A DNA stretch of 64,000 nt from Platycnemis pennipes. Taxonomy: Eukaryota; Arthropoda; Insecta; Odonata; Platycnemididae. A model generated the notes under the pieces. That model did not search any database, had not been told where the DNA came from, and saw only the letters and a list, made by a program, of their open reading frames with translations. The stretch covers positions 93,701,470 to 93,765,469 of the forward strand of contig OW121848.1 of NCBI GenBank assembly GCA_933228895.1, given 5' to 3'. The translations under genes were made by a program, and so were the position numbers. Shown here in pieces: positions 1-12,324 of the stretch. How positions within the stretch are numbered: position 1 is the first letter of the stretch; each line of letters opens with the position of its first letter.

Positions 1-1710
1 TGGCGCAAATTACCTCAACTTTCGGTCGCCTTCTCTGAATAACCTACTAACAAAAAGATAGGATTTGTTGTCATCGTTACGTAATTTGGGGGGGGGGGAG
101 GGGATATTCTTTGAGGATGTTAAACAGCGTAATAGGAAGAGCGTAGTAGCAGGGGATAGAAAAAAGAGGAGATATCAGCGTTCTGTAATATAATAATGGC
201 TTCTGATTGGGATCACCGTATTGGACTTAACCATTAATTTTTCTCTACTGGTAAAAGCAATTGATTTTCCTGATACAAAGTGAGGGAGAGTAAAAAAAAA
301 TATTGGTGCGCATATGTTCATGTTTCGTGTTTTAAATATTGGTACAACATATTATACTTAGTTATGTCGCGCAATAATTAGCGAAACAAGATCATCAATC
401 AGTTCACGAATTTTCACACAAATTAAAGCAAGATTCAATTTTTGAACTTTGGTTCGGTATCTGACCCACCTTATGTGGGAACTGGCATGCGTTAGAAGTA
501 CCCAGAGACGGGTATCACATCCTTCTTACTACTAAATTCTAGTTTGCGAAATTTTCTTCCGCGCATCGATGACTCGTGGCGTGGATCTGGAGGACAGAGC
601 TTCCGGCCTCTGACCGGAAGGTTTTCTTTTAATTGGGCCTTTTTTTATGTCTGGATATCCACAGTTTAACTCATACTTCGTGTTTAACAAAGGCTGAGAC
701 GAGAAATGACGTGAATAAATCGTGAGCCCTCAGAATGAGAATTTTTTTTTATTTTAAAATATACTTTACTCAAGGTTTCCTCAAGCCTTATTTCCTGTTC
801 ATTATTTATAACTTCTATTTTTGGAGGCATATTTATTCGTGTATTATTCGCTTTCCTACTTTCATAAAATAATCTCTTGAGTATGCTACCGTTTGCAGTT
901 GTGTGTTTCCCACGCATTTATGGTATTTAGAGTTTATCTTAATCCATTTAAGCTTTAATAGATTGTGATATTTGTTCGAATTATGTGTCGAGGGATCTTC
1001 GATAGCTCTGAGAGTTTTTGAGCTTGAATCATGGCAGTTCACTATCTTTTATTAAATGCTCAAATGAACATACCATTCTACTCACGATCTCTGCTTCACT
1101 AATGATGCATTTTATCACTCCGAATACTTCTACTCTTTCATCATTCTATACAAACCACCCGACCTTCTCATCCCTCCGCCCCGTCACTTAGCATGTATCG
1201 TTTTTATTTTGAATTTTAAATCGAATTTAACGTAATGTTTTTAGAATCTTTTTATTTTTCCAAGTCTTACCAAAAATTTACGTGATAATAATTTTTCGAG
1301 ATTCAGACTTTTCCAAGTGTTAGCTACGAAGAAAAATAACTCGTGTTTCGTTTCCTACCGCTTAAGCCTTCCTTGTCTGCGTCTTCCGGTCAAATTAATG
1401 GCAATCCTGTGTCAGTAGCCAACTTGAGGCATACTTTTTTTTGCTCCACTCTCCCACTATTATTCCTCCACCGGTGACCGCAAGAGGTCAGCAACTTCCT
1501 TCGCTCCCATTGCTGCTCAGTGGCTGTTCTCCAGCGTTCCGTTTGGCGAGTACAAATGATCCGGCAGGAGTGAAAGCAATGCATTGCGGTTAGTCAGGAA
1601 CGTGACTACTGTTCCGTAATCTGTTGCATTACTAGGCCGATAAATCTTAAGTATAACTGTGGTAATGTGTGTCATCCATCATTTGTTTTTTTTCGATTTA
1701 TCTTAAATGC
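1..1710. other. no gene recognised
   Basis: AT-rich DNA with a poly-G run near 90-98 and short homopolymers. Short open frames on the minus strand (684-1042, 1390-1584) have no domain, no splice context and overlap one another, so I do not call them genes. Confidence 0.5.
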
Positions 1711-1870
1711 TTTCGAGTATGAGTACTAGCCTTCCAGATTCGAATCCCGGCAATGGCAGATATTTTTCGTTGACTGATCGGACCCTACTGCTGTGAGAGC
1801 ACTTTGAGTTCAATACTCCGTCCGTCGGATGGGACGTTGAGTTGTGGTCAACTAGGCGCCTTACTTTTTT
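1711..1870 (+). repeat. SINE family A, plus copy
   Basis: The tRNA-like head has a B-box-like GATTCGAATCCCGG near 1738. The body has a motif (TACTCCGTCCGTCGGATGGG, then ACGTTGA) that recurs near 51960 in the same orientation and near 38755 and 60085 in reverse. The recurring body plus a Pol III-type B box indicates a dispersed tRNA-derived SINE. Confidence 0.6.
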
Positions 1871-4800
1871 GCAATATAAGCATTAACCCAATTTATTGAG
1901 TATTATATCTTGGGTAAATAATGTATAGCGTGCGTATCAGTCACTTAGATACTTTACTCTCAGTCAAGTAAAGTGCCAAATTCTAATTTCAAGAATATTC
2001 ATGTTGATGAAAGCATTCAAATGAGTACTAAATACCCAAGTTTATATTCAAGGAAGCATAGTTGTGAATACGCGCAACCCTCAGCGTTTTGTTACTCCTT
2101 TCTTCCCAACCTCCTGAATCTCTTCTCTTGTTTATTTTAACCAGGTCAAACGAGTTCACGCTTCAGCGTGTTACTACGATAAAATTACATACTCTTTATT
2201 TTGATGCGTGAAATGAAATTTTTTATACACCCTTCAGAGTTACCCAACGTATCTGTACGCGCCCTCGCGTCGTACGCATCTTTTTAAGCTCGAAACTTCC
2301 GTTGTTTTGATAGTCGATTGACCTTCGCTGGGAAAAATACCTTCATCCTGATATTTTTTGCCACGAAATGTTACCGTTATTGTGAAATAATTTCTCTTGC
2401 TGAATTAGATGGTGTTTTAACATAAAAAAGTAAGTTGATGTCCTTGATGTTACCTAACGGCGTATGAAGTATGATAAGGAGCTGGAGAATTTTTTACTAA
2501 AAGATTTTGTACTATGATCAAAAATTGATTAGTCGAGAAGTATTCTATTTCTGTAACCATCTAACGTATCATAAAGGGAAAAAAGTATAAAAAAATTAGG
2601 GTCCTCTTTCTAAGTGTTTTTCAAGCAAGAATTATATAGCAATTTGAGAATTTACGTGTTTTATGAAGCGGTCGTGGACGTTTCTGCTGAATTCTATTCA
2701 TGTATGAGGCAACAATCAATCCTATTCAGGTCGATGGAAAAGCTGATCTGAGGGATGCTTGCATTGGGATAACATCATAACAGATTGTCATCGAGGTCAT
2801 CAGATCTTTGGGAGAAATAAGAATGTAAATTGTATCTTCTATCGCCCATTAAGTTATGCTATAATCACTCAGCCTCTAAGGGGAATGCTTGCTACAGACT
2901 TCTACAGTTTTCATGATTTCATTTCCGTATACTCATGAATATTTTAGTAATTAGACTATGGAATTATGATAATACGATGTGAGGAAGGTATAATTGAAAC
3001 AAAACTTGTTGATATTATTGTCCAGAACTATTCCTCAGTACACAGAAACTTAAATTAACCTATATTGAAATTCTTATCAACATTAGCATTTACTGAAGAT
3101 TTAAAAAAAGGGTAAACTTGGAGATAAAAAATGTTGCAAGGTACAGTGGCATTAGAAATCTTGTTACGAAGTAATAAATCTTGGATAGTATGCTTAGATA
3201 GTATCAATAACTTGAAAATGTTTAAGTGAAGAGGCAATGTCTCTTATTTATTCAAGTATAACCTGTTTAATTTATGACGAGGTTCAACAACATCCGGTAT
3301 ATCGATTGAGGATTTGTTTTCACTCATGCCATCTGCCATGGAAGTCCACCTTGTTCACCAGCGTATTTGGCGTTAGCTTACATCCTTTAAGGAAAGTGGA
3401 GCTTCAAAATTGCTGCCTTATAGAGTAGGCCATTGCCAATGGTGAATTGGAATTTTGTTGGCAGCATTACTTACATCCGTGTCGGGCGCCGCGCGGCTGT
3501 GAGCATTGTTCGGAAGTGGACCTTTTCTCAGACATGAAGCGAAGTCAATTTTTTTACTCCTTGAAATCATGACGTATGGGACGTGGAGCCATAGGATCTT
3601 ACAGAACTATCCACTTGCGGGATGGAACATTTATACTTCCCAGTATGTATTGCATTTTGCCGAAAAAGAACAGTTTGCAGTGGGTGACTTGCAGTGGATT
3701 TCACATATTTTGTGATTAGAAACATAAAACAATTTTTAAACTTTATTTGAACTTTAAAATTTGAGATATCTTTGATACGCATAATAAGTCTTCAGCCGTT
3801 CGGTTGTCGTTACAAGGGAAGGCGAGCGATAACTACGGCAATTAGTGCCGTTAATGATACGTAGGTTGGAAGAGGTAGGAATTATTCAGTAAATGGAGGA
3901 AGGTGAAAAGAAACCGTTGACGTTGACATGAAAAGCGTCAAGGGATCTATTGTTTTACGTCCCATACGACAGACGGGTACTTACTTATGTATATATTTAA
4001 ATAGCAATTTTATGGAAGATTAGTTTAATATATAATAAATCTAGTTTGAACTGTTTTTAGTATCTTTATTATTATTCTTTCTAACAGCCCCCGGGTGCAA
4101 TAGCAATAAAATCGCAATAAATGCTCGATCCCGTGCCAGGGTAATGAGGGAAATCCCACCAGTAATCCATCCATGTCCTTCCGCGATTTTTTTGCCAAAG
4201 GGACTCATATTTAGCGCAATTCTTACGGACGGGGTGGAATTACTTGGACGAGTACCTTTCCGTCACACATGCAGTGTGAAGAAGAAAATGGTACTTATAA
4301 TCGGTCTTTGGGAAGGAAAACAGTTGTTTGAGCTCACCACTCTCACCAGAGAAGTAGGAGATCGGCATTAACCTTTTTTTTTATGTCCGCTCCTGACTTG
4401 AGCTGAAATGCTAAAGCAGGAAGAAGTGAGGAGGCACCCAAAGTGGGACGGAAGGGTGAGTCCAGAGACCCACATCCCCAGTGAACTGCGGACACTTTTT
4501 TCGTAAATAGAATTGCCCTGGGTTTTACTATTTTCTTAAAGGACTAGTGCCCGTAGAAGCCAACCGTTCTCGAGGAATTATCGGGTGACATCACCATTCC
4601 ACGTCTCCATCCGGTAAATGCGTATACCCTGAGTGTTGCCAGTACAGTGCTAGGAGTATGCAGATCAATTAATATATTTAGAGAAATGCCTTTCTCACCA
4701 GTAATCACTTCATTACAATGTAGATATTAGCATCTAGTTTCACGTGATTCTTATATCTTACCAGGGGCCGATCCAGGTGGTTAAGTCCTCTCCACACCAA

Positions 4801-6257
4801 AGAGAAATCAATATAGCGATGAGAAGTCTCTATCAACTCAAGGATTCGAACCCGGACCCCCGGGGGTTGAGAAGCCAGTAGATATTCTATATCATCTACA
4901 CAATCCCGATTCCCTCGACCTCACGGACTGCCGGTGGGGGCGATCGCCACCCCCCCCCTTAAACCCATGGAGAACTGGACTAGATACACTGTCTTTTCAT
5001 TAGAGGGGTGGGGGTAAGGAGGACAAGACTGGTGACCGCACCCCCAAAACCTTACGTATGGGTTCGCCCCTGTATCTAACATGAACCAAGATAACATGTA
5101 AATAAATTGATTTGCTAGTTGAAAATCAAATGTATAACTTCACCTCTATATTATGAATTTTTTAAGGGTATTATTTAAGTAGCTTCATTCAAGTCTTGGG
5201 CTTTGAAAGGGTTTTCTGTTATCAGCGTTCCCTTACAAAATATAGTAAATCGTTGAATGATTGAGTTTATGCAGCAAATGCTTGGATAGGGAATGGATCA
5301 GAGGGGTCGCGATCTTCTAGTGGCGAGCCGACCGTTTCTTCGGGACTCAAGACAAGACCTTAACAGGAAGGCATTGATCACGGCAAGATATAAGTTAATT
5401 GAACCCCTCTAAATAAGGCACCTGGTGCATAAATTTCTCCGTGGCTATTTATAACGATATCATTTATCCTGTTGTGGGAACGATGGGTTGCATTTAAAAT
5501 CGATTGCTTGAGAGCTACGGGGGGATAAGCCGTATTTATACGGTCACACATGCTGCGTCCATATTGTCTTCATTACCTCATCGTTCCACGTGCTGAAACG
5601 GATTCCCTCAGCCATGTGATCGTCTCACAGACGACCGCAAAGTTTTTGACCTTTTTACGCCTCTAGAATACAAGGAGTGTTGTGGAGGGGAGTCGGATAA
5701 AAGGCTGTTACGAGCCCAAAACAGACTACAAGTAAGTACTACCGCGGTTCTGCCGGGCAGGTACTTAAAGGGAAAGGAAATATGGGTAATACATAAGACA
5801 TGCTTAGGAATAGAAAAATAGGTAGAAAAGTAAGAAGCTTTAGTCGAAAAAAGGACTAGAAAAACCGAGGTATTTAATAAAGAAAGAGGGCTATCAATAA
5901 AGGATATGTTTATGTAGGTACTTAAAATCCCCAATCCCGGGAGTTCAAATGAATGGTTGGGGAACTTTTCCTTCAAGAAAAAAGGTGACTACAGATTATA
6001 TTCTGGAGAAGCTCCCGTTTGTAGAATAATGGAGAACATTGTCATCAGTATTTTATTGTGTTATTTTTACACATTACAGTGTCGTCAAGAGGAAGAAAAT
6101 CGGGAAATGTTTTCCCGTTAGTTCGGAAGAAACTGGTCTAATTACGAAACTTCTTGAAAGAACATGTATTAGTAAAGCACTGCGTTATCTAGGGCTAAAA
6201 CATGTTAAGTTTCGTAGTTTACAATATTTTTCACATCTTTCTTATCGGGAGAATTAA
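1871..6257. other. unassigned DNA with SINE-like scraps
   Basis: No coding exon was recognised. 3868-3960 (minus) resembles the 3' part of SINE family A. 4760-4920 holds a tRNA-like minus segment (listed separately). Short frames at 3506-3715, 4144-4371 and 5608-5976 have no motif and unremarkable composition. Confidence 0.45.
4760..4925 (-). repeat. possible tRNA-derived SINE head
   Basis: On the minus strand an A-box-like TGGCTTCTCAACC is followed by GGGTTCGAATCC, a perfect B-box core, about 20 nt later. No second copy of the body was found in the window, so this could also be a decayed tRNA gene. Confidence 0.4.
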
Positions 6258-7310
6258 TCTATAATGATCGTAATTATCCCGAATAATTCTTTCCACCATC
6301 ACACTCATAAATTTGCAGCAATTAACTTCATGCTAAATCGATTAACATCCATCCCCCTCTCGGAATTCTTCTTTCAGGGAGAACTTAAAACAATAAAAAC
6401 GATCGTCCAAGAAAACGGGTACGGCAACGATACGTTTCAGAATCTACTAGTAGATAAGAAACTAAGATATAAAACCATTTCACTCGTGTCATCACTAAAC
6501 AGATTATCCTCAGACAAGCCTTACAAATGGTGTAAACTCCCATTTTTAGGTACTATTACCCACAAAATAGCTAGACACATTCCTGGTGACCGACTCAGAA
6601 TTGGTTATTACAATCCGTTAACCATAGACAAACTTCTTTTCAACTCCAAGGACAAGATTGATAGTTCCGAAAAATGTGGTGTGTATCTACTAGAGTGTAA
6701 TGATTGTAATGGTGTTTATGTTGGACATACAGGTCGTAAATTCACCATCAGAGCAAAAGAATACAAGAAATATTTATTTAATAATGACCCGAAATCAAGT
6801 TTTGTAAAACATCTTATTGAGACTGGACACCATGGTAATTTTTCTCCCAAGATTTTATATATAAATGACAAAGGGTTTAAACTGGATTTTTTTAGAGAAT
6901 TTAGAAATTGTTAAGAGACAAGGTGCTCCTGATGTATTGGTTTTAAATGACTCTTCCGAATTTAAATATTCTCCTTTTACCTCCATGTTGCAACATGACC
7001 ATCCGCAGTCCCTTCCTCTTCACCTTGACCATCGATGATTAGCAATACCCTACCTATTCTCCCCCCCCCCCCCCCCCCTTGGGCCCCCGTTCTCTCCCAC
7101 TACCCCAAGCCACTATCCTACGTCAACTCCTTTTGACCCTACATTGCTGATTCAGAGGCCCTTCCCTCCCTCAACCACTTCTCACTTAACCCCCACCTCC
7201 AGGAATTTAATATATTGTACCCCTGATGATGACGTGCTAACGTCGAAACCGGTTGGGTTTAAATAAATTCGTGGAATAAGTAGAAAGTGAATTATTTCTC
7301 TCATCATGCC
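6258..7310 (+). mobile_element. Penelope-like retroelement, 3' part (RT end plus GIY-YIG)
   Basis: The frame from 6264 begins with sequence typical of the C-terminal RT region of Penelope-like elements (SFHHHTHKFAA, IPLSEFFFQGELKTI, NGYGND). It continues as KLPFLGTITHKIARHIP and a GIY-YIG endonuclease domain (CGVYLLECNDC, then GVYVGHTGRKFTIR) around codons 133-165. A frameshift in a T run near 6890 stops the frame; the family's C-terminal sequence (LEIVKRQGAPDV) continues in another frame to about 7035. A 25-bp poly-C run follows (about 7052-7078). The 3' tail near 7220-7260 has CCTGATGATGACGTGCTAAC and GTCGAAACC, as in other Penelope tails. The 5' half is missing. Confidence 0.8.
6264..6914 (+). 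pseudogene. Penelope-like polyprotein fragment with GIY-YIG domain
   Basis: The fragment is 216 codons. The N-terminal half is the end of the reverse transcriptase and linker. The GIY-YIG nuclease (CGVYLLEC and GVYVGHTGRKF) occupies roughly residues 131-200. It lacks the catalytic RT motifs, which would lie upstream and are absent. It ends early because of a frameshift near 6890, so it cannot encode a functional retroelement protein. Confidence 0.78.
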
Positions 7311-7362
7311 GTCATTCCTCAAAGTAGAGCCTGCAACATTTGAAATATTTTCATACTTTTCA

Positions 7363-8461
7363 CTAACAAGAAACTCTAAAATAAAAAAAAGTGACAGAAC
7401 AAATATGTGTTACAAATTTAGATGGCCAGATTAATCCACCATGATCAACAACCTCTAGATAACAGTGGTAAGCAAACTCTTGAGATTGATTATCAATCAC
7501 CAATTCCCTATCTGCACAAAAATGGGCAGCAAACATATGCCATTTCACATTATTTAAGCTGATAAGACACTTAACCTGCTACAATCACAATTGACTTCAG
7601 TGTATTCCCAGGTGGCACATATTCTTCCAAAGAGATATCGAAGAAAATCTCTGGCAAGTCTTCAGCTACATAATTTGAGCTTTCCTCCATTAACATTTCC
7701 AGTGACAAGTCACTGAACTTGGAGGACTTTATTTTCAACATTCCAATAAGCTTTATCCTTTTCTCTGTTTCTAAAACCTGTTCAACATTGAAACAACATT
7801 TAAATTACCACCATTCATTCCTCTGTATTTCCCAAATCTGCTTTTCAAGCTGGTTGGTTTGGATTTTACCCAAGAGCACAGACATAGATTAAAAATTGAA
7901 AAGTGAATGCGATGATAAATCAATTAAACATTGACTAGAGAGCCTTAGTGCTCTGTATGTATCATTAGAGATTTTCCTTAATTTTGGAGATTCTGAATTT
8001 TGGCAAGATGAAGAATGCCACTCATCCAACCACGAGAAAAATTGTTTTAGGGATTCTATTCATGTGTTAGCATCATCTACACTGCAAATAGGTTTTGAAA
8101 ACTGATCTTTTGCATGAACCCCTTTCAAAGGGTGCTTGACATGAACTATTTTCCGCCATGACAGAATAATTTCCTTGAAATATCTCTCTAAAAATCATTT
8201 CCTAATTCATATGAAAAATGCTTTAAGGAAGCTGTATTTTTTTAATCGAAAAGTTTGACAGAAGTTTTTACATAGTTTTTACAGAAGTTTTTACATACAT
8301 AGTTAGGAGAAGGATACAAAAAATTCTTGTATTATGAAGGGGCAGTGTTAATATTCATATCAATCTCTTTATTGTATATTAACTTTAGATGGTGTAAAGT
8401 CAGTTTTGTCTGCTTTGTGAAGTCATTAAAAGATGGCACATAAAAAGTCTGATTTGCTTTC
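7363..8461 (-). pseudogene. P-element/THAP9-like transposase, C-terminal half
   Basis: Minus-strand reading recovers the C-terminal landmarks of P-element and THAP9 transposases. In order they are a K-T-L-T-x-H-like segment near 8380, a FGKYRGMNGGNLNV block (plus-strand 7800-7840), a VLETEKRIKL block (about 7770), and VVDHGGLIWPS (7420-7455), which matches the family's D-x-G-G-L-x-x-P-S. Stops and frameshifts interrupt it, for example a TAA near 7578 where the family usually has VAGY. It ends at a stop at 7363. Its 5' half lies across the gypsy insertion at 16382-17916. Confidence 0.72.
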
Positions 8462-8839
8462 TGTTATGTAAGAAAGTGTCTCGAGGTCCTGAGGTTAATC
8501 AATACTCTTGAGCCACGTGTTGAGTGTCTGGTTGGAGGAGAACCTCTCGGGCACTCTCCCTCGATTTAAAATATTGAAATCAATTGGAGGGGTGGGCGGG
8601 GGCCTTCTGGAGACCCCCTGACACTTAGACCTCTTTAGATCCATTATGCCAACACACATTTAACCTGCACGCCACTTGCAAGCAGGGGACAAGAGCACCG
8701 TGGTACAGGTATGGAGGGTTGCCCATTCAACCTCTGTCCAGGCCCAACGTTGCTTAACTTCGGTGATCTCACAGAAACTGGTTCTAGTGGTTATGTGCAT
8801 ATGTGTCTTTCAATAAAAGTTTTGCTGAATAATGAAGCA
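8462..8839 (+). repeat. 5' LTR of the Ty3/gypsy element, with a SINE inside
   Basis: It aligns with the 168-bp 3' LTR on both sides of an extra segment of about 215 bp at roughly 8568-8785. That segment is a 5S-derived SINE on the minus strand. The LTR polyadenylation hexamer AATAAA lies near 8813. Confidence 0.85.
8578..8785 (-). repeat. 5S rRNA-derived SINE (SINE3-like), minus copy
   Basis: On the minus strand, GTGAGATCACCGAAGTTAAG followed by CAACGTTGGGCC matches the internal promoter region of 5S rRNA (usual form GATCACCGAAGTTAAGCAAC). The body (GGCAGGTTAAATGTG-like, TTGGCATAATGGATCTAAAG, CTAAGTGTCAGGGGG) recurs at 25752-25950. This 5S head with a shared non-5S tail defines a SINE3-type element. 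Confidence 0.8.
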
Positions 8840-9764
8840 TGGTGAAAGTGGTGGAGTTAAAGGAAAATACTGCGGCTAATAGTTCAGCTTGGTGTAAAAT
8901 ATTGATAGATTCTTCAGAATGCCAGATTCTGTGCCAGTTGTGGAAAACACTCTGTCAGGTGGTCACATTAGTGGTCTATCAGTCCAACCACCGGACTCAT
9001 TTAATTTCCTGTCTCCAAAGTCTTGGACAGTGTGGAAAAAAAATATTATTAAGATACCTCTCAGTTGCAGGCCAAGCATCGAAACCTCAAAATGAGTTCA
9101 TAGATATCTTAATCTACATAATGAGGCTAAAGGGTGAGGAAGTCTTGCTGCAGTTTTCTGAACAGCCTTGAACTCTAGAAAATGCTCTTAGTAAGTTTGA
9201 TAGTTACTTTATTCCTTGCCACAATGTAATTTTTGAAAAATACAAGTTCAATTCTCGGGTTCAGAAAACAGGTGAACCGATAGATGCTTTCATTACAGAC
9301 TTGCACACTATGTCAGAAAATTGCGAATTTGTTACAATTAAGGAAGCAAGAGTGAATAGTAGTTGGAATGTTGGACTTGAAAGTGAGTGAATCTTAAGCC
9401 TTCACTGACCTTGCGTGAGGCTATTACTTCGGCGAGGCAGGCAGAAATCCAGCATCAGCAAAGCAGAATCATCAGAGACAAGGATCTGGATAACAATGTC
9501 ATAAGGATACCTCAGAATTCACTAAGGAAGAATCAGTCTGCATCCAAGTTCACTGAGAATCAACACTTGAAACCAGGAAAGGGACAGGGAAAACAGAGAA
9601 ATGAATCCTGTGGTTACTGTGGGGATCATCCTCGTCCCAGATGTCCTGCTAAAGATTCTCTCTGTTACTACTGTAAGGTCAAAGGTCATTTTGCCAAGGT
9701 TCGCAAATCCCGGAATGTTCAAACAGTTGAGAATTTGTCTGGTAACTCTGAGCAAGAAACTTAG
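8840..9764 (+). pseudogene. gypsy gag remnant with damaged zinc knuckles
   Basis: The first frame runs to a stop near 9168, and gag-like sequence continues in another frame to 9764. The last part (from 9387) has KPSLTLREAITSARQAE, typical of Ty3/gypsy gag, then a cysteine-rich end: CGYCGDHPRPRCPAK and CYYCKVKGHFAKV. The second motif is a CCHC knuckle whose last Cys has become Val. Stop codons separate the capsid and nucleocapsid parts, so no full Gag can be made. Confidence 0.75.
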
Positions 9765-9780
9765 GAAAATGGGTTAGTTG

Positions 9781-10226
9781 TAGAGATGTGCGAATACTAA
9801 CTGCAAATACCTGAATACTAAAAAGTATTCGATACTTGACACTTCAAATAATTATGCTAAAAGAATTCGATATCTTGAAAAGTTATGGTAATTATGCTAT
9901 ATTTGGCATGTTGCAAACTAGATCGTACTTATTCCAAACTGGTCAGAGCATGGTGTGTTGGCACTTTCTGCTCACTTATTAAGGCTTACAAAAGTTAATG
10001 TATTTAACAATCCATAATCGATAGAAAAATATTTTATTATACATTTAGCATTTTAAAATCAGAATTAATTTTTTAAATTTAGTCAACTTGTAGCTTTTTA
10101 CTTCAACAGGCAATAAAATAATTTGCAGAATAGCATTTAGCATATCAATTGCAATTATATATAGGTACTTTTCGAGGTATTCGAAATTGGAGATATTCGA
10201 GAACTCTGTTATTCGACCCATCTCTA
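9781..10226. mobile_element. hAT-type MITE with 8-bp target duplication
   Basis: The ends are inverted: TAGAGATGTGCGAATA at the left, and the reverse complement of ATTCGACCCATCTCTA at the right. The flanks GTTAGTTG (9773-9780) and GTTTATTG (10227-10234) match at 6 of 8 positions. The element is 446 bp, AT-rich and non-coding. TIR type and target length fit the hAT superfamily. It splits gag from protease of the gypsy element. Confidence 0.82.
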
Positions 10227-10234
10227 GTTTATTG

Positions 10235-12318
10235 GTAATGTTGATTGTGATTTACATTTGAATAATAAGAGATGGAGGTGTTTGGTCACAGTAAAAGAAT
10301 GGAATAGAAAGGTTAATTTCATGGTTTTACTGGATCTGATTGTGTGTTTTTACCTTTATCTCTTATGCCCGATGGCCTTCTTTTTCATTCTTGTGAGGAG
10401 GTGTTGTGAGGTCCGGATGGAAAACAGAAGTGTTGGGTGAGGTCAGTTTGACTTTGTGATATAATGTTTTCGATTTTTTGTGTGTATGTTACCTTATGAA
10501 GGATCTCAAGTATCCAATTCTAGGGTAAAGTGCCATTAAATAGTTAAAAATATTAGAGTATCCAATATCCATGTAAGGAAACTCAAGTAGGAGCAATAAA
10601 CTGTGCAACTAAGGTTGATCCTATAAAAGAATTTCCTAAGTTGTTTTTGGCTCTAGGTGAATTCAAAGGAGAAACCTCTTTTAAACTCAAATCTGGCTAT
10701 AAGACGTTTGCTCAGTCTACTCCTAGGGTAGTTCCTCTTGCCTTGTTGGGCAAAGTGGAAGCTAAATTTCAGTGTCTCCAAAGGTTGGGCATCATTGAAC
10801 CAGTGGACACTGTTACTGAGTGGCTAGCTCCAATTGTTTGTATAAATAGAGTCCACCAGAAATTCATTTGTGTTGTGATTATACAGAATTGGACAAATCT
10901 ACATTGCGACCATATTTTCCTATACCCATGGTTGAGCTTACTCTTGCTAAACTAAAGGGTGTGAAGGTATTTTCTACGATTGATTTGAATAAGAGTTTCT
11001 ATCAAATTAAAATAGATAATGATAGTCAATTGCTCACTACTTTTATTTGTCCCTTTGGAAAGTAGGTATATGTTTAAAAGATTACCATTTGGTTTATCTA
11101 GTGGTCCAGAGTAGTTTGTTGGCAAAATGTCTAGAGTACTTTCAGGCATAAAAAATGTAATTCATCATGTGGAGAGCATTTTAATATTTTACTCTTTGCT
11201 GGTGAAACATGATGAGGTTCTTAACAACGGTTTTGGCTAAACTTGAGTCAGAAGTTTTTACAGTAAATGTAGAGAAAAGTTTTTTTGGAATGAATAAAGT
11301 GTCATTTCTTGGACATCTAGTCTGATCAGGAGATCTCCATTGATCCTGGTCAAGTAAAAGCAATACTCTTCCTAATCCGAGTAATAAAACAGAGCTTCAA
11401 AGGTTTTTGGGCGTGGTCAATTTTGCTTCTAGGTTCATTGAAAACAGATCACAGATACTTGATCCTCTTTCTATGCTTCTAAGAAGGGATGTTCCATTTT
11501 GTTGTGGAGGGTACAAAAAGAGTCCTTTGTAGAGATTAAAGTATTACTCTCTACTTCTCCAACTCTTGCTTATTTTGACCCTACTAAGAAAATTGTGCTA
11601 GGTGCAGATGCAAGGTCATATAGTATTGGAGGCTGTCTTTTTCAGGTCAATGAATAAAATGACCGTGAAATTGTTGCTACGTAATTCATACTACGTTGAC
11701 ATAGATCTACTACTGAAAAAAGATATGCTCAAATTGAATGAGAAGCCTTAGCTTTGACATGGGCAGTCGAGAAGTTCTCTGAGTATATAATGGGTCTTTC
11801 AGTAATTTTAGGAATTTTTGATCATTAACCTTCAGTTTAAATCTTTCAGTCCAAAGAATTGGATCTGCTCACTCCTAGACTTCAAAGGTTTGGACTCAGA
11901 TTAATGCGTTATGATCATAAAGTAGAATATGTTGCTAGGAAAAAATTGCACACTGCTGATTCACTGTCAAGGTGCCCAATTCAGTCTCAGAAGGAGAAGG
12001 AAGAATTAAGTGAAGAAGTAGAAGCCTTTGTTCATTCTGTCCTCTCTAGTTTGCTTGTTAAAGATGCCTATCTAGACCATATCAAAGCCTCCCAAGAAAA
12101 AAAATAGTGTTTGTAAACTCTTAATTAAGTATTTTAATAAGGGTTGGCCGGAGAAAAGTAAACTACCTGAAACTTTACATCCTACTATCAGTTTAGAATG
12201 GAGTTCTTATTATGTGATAATCTCTTACGAAAGGAGTCTAGAATTGTGATTCCCTTGGATTTACAAAAAGTAGTTCTTGAATTTATTCATTCAGGACACC
12301 AAGGCATAGTCAGATGTC
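10235..12318 (+). pseudogene. gypsy pol remnant (protease, RT, RNase H, integrase start)
   Basis: A degenerate protease shows as TGSDCVFLP after a frameshift near 10330. The RT follows: WLAPIVCINR, then STLRPYFPIPMVE and FSTIDLNKSFYQIKI, then FKRLPFGLSSGPE near 11080. The catalytic Y-x-D-D box is lost (it reads VESILIF). A segment NKTELQRFLGVVNFASRFI leads to RNase H (YAQIE, ALALTWAVEKF) and LMRYDHKVEYVARKKLHTAD. The zinc-binding start of integrase (HSGHQGIVRCR) ends at about 12316, where LINE sequence takes over. At least ten stops or frameshifts make it non-functional. Confidence 0.85.
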
Positions 12319-12324
12319 GCCGCT

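Noticed and set aside
5608..5976. 122-codon open frame on the minus strand
   Set aside because: No domain, no homologous copy in the window, hydrophobic/Ser-rich composition; could be chance. Not strong enough to call a gene.
7049..7079. Poly-C run as a structural signal
   Set aside because: Simple homopolymer in a decayed Penelope 3' region; length may be a sequencing or assembly effect.
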